Origin: Bacteroidia bacterium
GTDB lineage: Bacteria > Bacteroidota > Bacteroidia > Bacteroidales > BM523
DNA: 7,270 bases
Direction of reading: 5' to 3'
NCBI GenBank assembly: GCA_016209245.1
Contig: JACQWN010000535.1
Span: 1 to 7,270 of the forward strand
Part shown: positions 6,729 to 7,270 of the stretch, in pieces
How positions within the stretch are numbered: the stretch's first letter is position 1
Layout: each line of letters begins with the position of its first letter
The notes under the pieces: model-generated
Seen by the model: only the letters and a program-made list of their open reading frames with translations
Told to the model about the DNA's origin: nothing
Database searches by the model: none
Made by a program: the position numbers and the translations under genes

Positions 6729-7270
6729 ATGAAAATATTGAATTTTGCTTTTATCGGTTGCGGCAGGATTGCTCATAGGCATGCCGACTTATTAGGAAAT
6801 AATAAAATATCAAATGCACAATTAGGTGCAGTATGTGATATTATTCCATCTCGTGCCGAGGAAATAGGGAAAAAATATAATATACCCTGGTATATTGACA
6901 TCGGCGAAATGATGGCACAAGAAGATATTGATGTTGTATCAATTCTCACACCAAGCGGGATGCATGCCGAGCATACCACAAGAATAGCCAAATATAAGAA
7001 GCATATTATCGTAGAAAAACCTATGTCATTAACACTGAAGGATGCCGATAATATGATTCAGCAGTGTAATATAAATGGTGTCAAGCTTTTTGTTATCAAG
7101 CAAAACCGTTTTAATGTACCTGTAATTAAGCTCCGGGAAGCTCTTTTAGCGGGCCGGTTTGGGAAATTGGTGCTTGGGACTGTGCGCGTCCGATGGTGCA
7201 GAACACAAGAGTACTATAATCAGGACAAATGGAGAGGGACTTGGAAATATGACAGAGGTGTATTAACAAA
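6729..7270 (+). CDS. Gfo/Idh/MocA-family NAD(P)-dependent oxidoreductase (3' partial)
   Basis: The open frame from ATG 6729 encodes 180 residues and runs off the window; family members are usually about 320-400 residues. The N-terminal Rossmann fold opens with NFAFIGCGRIAHRHAD (G10-x-G12-x-x-A15, dinucleotide binding). TPSGMHAEH at 74-82 and VEKPMSL at 95-101 are family hallmarks; K97 of the EKP motif is the usual catalytic or substrate-positioning lysine. The start of the C-terminal domain is seen at about 125-180 (KQNRFN, then RVRWCRTQEYYNQDKWRGTW at 152-171). Members oxidise or reduce sugars, inositols or nucleotide sugars, and forms with this WRGTW region often occur in surface-polysaccharide gene sets, which is the suggested but unproven role here. 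No Shine-Dalgarno site is seen. The start gives a normal Rossmann N-terminus. Confidence 0.88.
   Translation, partial: MKILNFAFIGCGRIAHRHADLLGNNKISNAQLGAVCDIIPSRAEEIGKKYNIPWYIDIGEMMAQEDIDVVSILTPSGMHAEHTTRIAKYKKHIIVEKPMSLTLKDADNMIQQCNINGVKLFVIKQNRFNVPVIKLREALLAGRFGKLVLGTVRVRWCRTQEYYNQDKWRGTWKYDRGVLT

Noticed and set aside
6773..6991. Minus-strand ORF of 72 codons
   Set aside because: It overlaps the clear Rossmann-fold coding sequence on the + strand and has no support of its own.

Overview
The window comes from a member of the Bacteroidota that has a type IX secretion system (T9SS). Three things point there: a C-terminal T9SS type A sorting domain on the large central protein, TAnnTTTG-type promoter candidates without Shine-Dalgarno sites, and A+T-rich coding sequence with a surface-protein repertoire typical of free-living or uncultured Bacteroidales-like lineages. 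The exact genus cannot be read from the sequence.

Layout, all genes on the + strand. (1) Positions 2-2149 hold the 3' part of a gene for a fibre-like surface protein. About 28 tandem 16-17-residue repeats (NVFIGYxAGYxNTTG and NTAxGxxALYxNTTGY types) are followed by an S74 intramolecular chaperone domain and a C-terminal coiled coil. (2) Positions 2150-2376 are intergenic: two small terminator-like hairpins, a 94-bp palindromic repeat (copy A) and a promoter candidate. (3) Positions 2377-6516 encode a complete 1379-residue secreted subtilisin-family (S8) protease: signal peptide, propeptide, catalytic domain, PKD domain, Asp-box beta-propeller, four Ig-like repeats and the T9SS sorting domain. 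(4) Positions 6517-6728 are intergenic, with a second 114-bp copy (B) of the palindromic repeat and another promoter candidate. (5) Positions 6729-7270 hold the 5' part of a Gfo/Idh/MocA-family NAD(P)-dependent oxidoreductase that runs off the window.

The most unusual item is the pair of palindromic intergenic elements that bracket the protease gene in the same orientation. Each is built from eight copies of one hexamer (four TACGAA, then four TTCGTA) with the symmetric spacing 5-2-1 | 1-2-5 nt. All sixteen hexamers are intact, while the spacers differ between copies, and copy B carries an extra 20 bp at the exact centre. I do not recognise this as a named repeat family.

The genes do not form an obvious pathway. 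The first two encode large extracellular proteins, and the third is probably a sugar or sugar-nucleotide oxidoreductase. Each of the last two genes has its own promoter candidate directly after a palindromic element, so they are probably separate transcription units.
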